64,000 bases of DNA from Bdellovibrionaceae bacterium UBA6502 (lineage in GTDB: Bacteria > Bdellovibrionota > Bdellovibrionia > Bdellovibrionales > UBA840). Where the stretch lies: positions 1 to 64,000 of the forward strand of contig DJMA01000029.1 of assembly GCA_002436415.1 (NCBI GenBank). Reading direction: 5' to 3'. Both the position numbers and the translations under genes were made by a program. The notes below the pieces were generated by a model. It saw only the letters and a program-made list of their open reading frames with translations. It searched no databases and had not been told where the DNA came from. Positions 63,109-64,000 of the stretch are shown here, one piece after another; the stretch's first letter is position 1, and each line of letters opens with the position of its first letter.

Positions 63109-63725
63109 TAAGTCGCCTCACCTAACAACTCGTTCATATACGAATCCACCGAGCTCACAAGTTCCACTGCGTTTTTAAAATAGAGAATTAAGCTAATTTT
63201 TCCTAACTCAGTTTCTTCTCCGCGAGACAAGCTAATCTCAAGTCTAAAAATTTGTTTCTCATGTTGGAACTCTTCTGGCGAAAAATATTGAAAAGCATTT
63301 TTGTAAGAAAACTGTGGTGTATAGCTAGTAAAAGTCTTTCCCAAATCATCGACGATAGCTTTTAAGTTATGATTAATTAAAACACTGCCAATCTCCGCAA
63401 GGGCATCTGATTCAATATCAGTAATATAATCAACCGGGATATCTGCATCTAATAAAATTTGGATTAATTTTTTTCCAATTGCAGGCGAAAAAAACAACAT
63501 TGCGATCCCCTCAAAGTCGCCGCTAAATCTTTGCTTTATCCCACAAATTTTGTCATGAATTGCAATTTTGTTTTTGAACTCCCCAAGACTTTCTAGCTTT
63601 AATATTGGCACTGCGAATTTAATCTCCGCTTCAGAACCAGTAAGATCTCCGATCGATACAGACGCCTTACCTAAGCCTCTGTTAAAGGATTCTTTCAAAA
63701 AATCTTCAAAATAGGGGCTAAGCAA
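63108..63725 (-). CDS. CheC/CheX-like chemotaxis phosphatase-type protein
   Basis: A 205-residue soluble protein. It has the two-lobed composition of the CheC/CheX family, with a conserved centre DIESDALAEIGSVLINHNLKAI. The family motif D/S-x3-E-x2-N, whose Glu and Asn dephosphorylate CheY, reads D-A-L-A-E-I-G-S here: the Asn is Ser, so phosphatase activity may be reduced or the protein may be a binding partner. Family assignment is moderate. It abuts the receiver-domain gene on one side and overlaps the kinase gene by one base. Confidence 0.65.
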   Translation of the reverse strand: MLSPYFEDFLKESFNRGLGKASVSIGDLTGSEAEIKFAVPILKLESLGEFKNKIAIHDKICGIKQRFSGDFEGIAMLFFSPAIGKKLIQILLDADIPVDYITDIESDALAEIGSVLINHNLKAIVDDLGKTFTSYTPQFSYKNAFQYFSPEEFQHEKQIFRLEISLSRGEETELGKISLILYFKNAVELVSSVDSYMNELLGEAT

Positions 63726-64000
63726 TTAGGCTCCCTTTTTGAAAGGGGCTATCACTCTCTCAACATCAATGGGCTTTTCCATAAAACCAATTCCAAGATC
63801 AAGGCACTGCTGCTTAATTGCAGCCTGAGCGTTAGCCGTGCATAGATATATATCTCCTGATTGGTCTTGTTTTAAAATCTCTTGGGCAAGCTCGATACCT
63901 GTAATTCCATCCATATTGTAATCAATGATACATAGATCAAAAACATTAGCATCCAATAAGCCCATTGCCTCTTCTCCAGATGCTGCCAATACAAATTCAG
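63726..64000 (-). CDS. Response-regulator receiver domain (partial at window edge)
   Basis: The C-terminal 91 residues of a CheY-like receiver; the frame is open to the right edge of the window. CIIDYNMDG carries the phospho-acceptor Asp, LCTANAQ the conserved Thr, and GFMEKPID the Lys. It ends directly after the receiver, so no output domain follows it, though one could precede. It pairs with the CheC-type gene (adjacent stop and start) and the PAS kinase. Confidence 0.9.
   Translation of the reverse strand, partial: EFVLAASGEEAMGLLDANVFDLCIIDYNMDGITGIELAQEILKQDQSGDIYLCTANAQAAIKQQCLDLGIGFMEKPIDVERVIAPFKKGA

Overview
The window is AT-rich bacterial DNA. It is unusually rich in exported proteins: secreted peptidases, lipoproteins, beta-propeller-like proteins and hypothetical proteins with signal peptides. 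Together with a TIGR02147-family regulator, many SPI/SPII leaders followed by a GSGGG-type motif and large subtilases, this points to Bdellovibrionota (Bdellovibrio/Bacteriovorax relatives). The assignment is inference from gene content; no rRNA or marker gene other than ssrA is present.

Layout. 0.1-4.1 kb: a secreted HELAH peptidase, a YbiT-type ABC-F ATPase whose second nucleotide site is degenerate, and a trypsin-fold protein without its catalytic serine. 4.4-9.5 kb: a DUF924 gene, then a tightly overlapping set reading leftwards: a small exported Cys-Cys peptide, an acyl-CoA-dehydrogenase-like fusion, a dipeptide-type binding protein and a histidine kinase. 9.7-14.9 kb: a TIGR02147 regulator, two lipoproteins, an MFS transporter preceded by a 22-codon ORF with its own terminator, and a metzincin-like peptidase. 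15.1-21.5 kb: seven consecutive exported proteins in one probable operon, two of them paralogous. 22.0-31.6 kb: small genes, then a large subtilase meeting head-on with a metzincin-like protein that lacks its catalytic Glu, then a lipoprotein.

31.9-45.8 kb: an MFS transporter, a redox pair with an HxlR regulator, two very large repeat lipoproteins, a soluble CZB chemoreceptor, an exported LOG-like protein and an SF1 helicase. Between these lie at least five copies of a 150-235 bp element with terminal inverted repeats, and three copies of a short palindromic REP-like motif. 47.6-54.1 kb: a 6.5 kb genomic island in the 3' end of the tmRNA gene, bounded by a 16-bp direct repeat. It carries a P4-type integrase, AlpA, a DUF3987 protein and an HTH-ImmA/PIN pair. 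54.1-54.5 kb: tmRNA. 54.8-60.3 kb: a second subtilase/pseudo-metzincin convergent pair, paralogous to the first. 60.7-64.0 kb: a secreted protein and a response regulator / CheC-type / PAS-histidine kinase operon that runs off the right edge.

Themes. The duplicated protease/pseudoprotease pairs share near-identical sigma-28-like promoters placed so that transcripts would begin at or beside the GTG start codon. Three peptidase-fold proteins lack catalytic residues. The peptide/ACAD-like/binding-protein/kinase operon and the seven-gene exported operon are the best candidates for undescribed systems.
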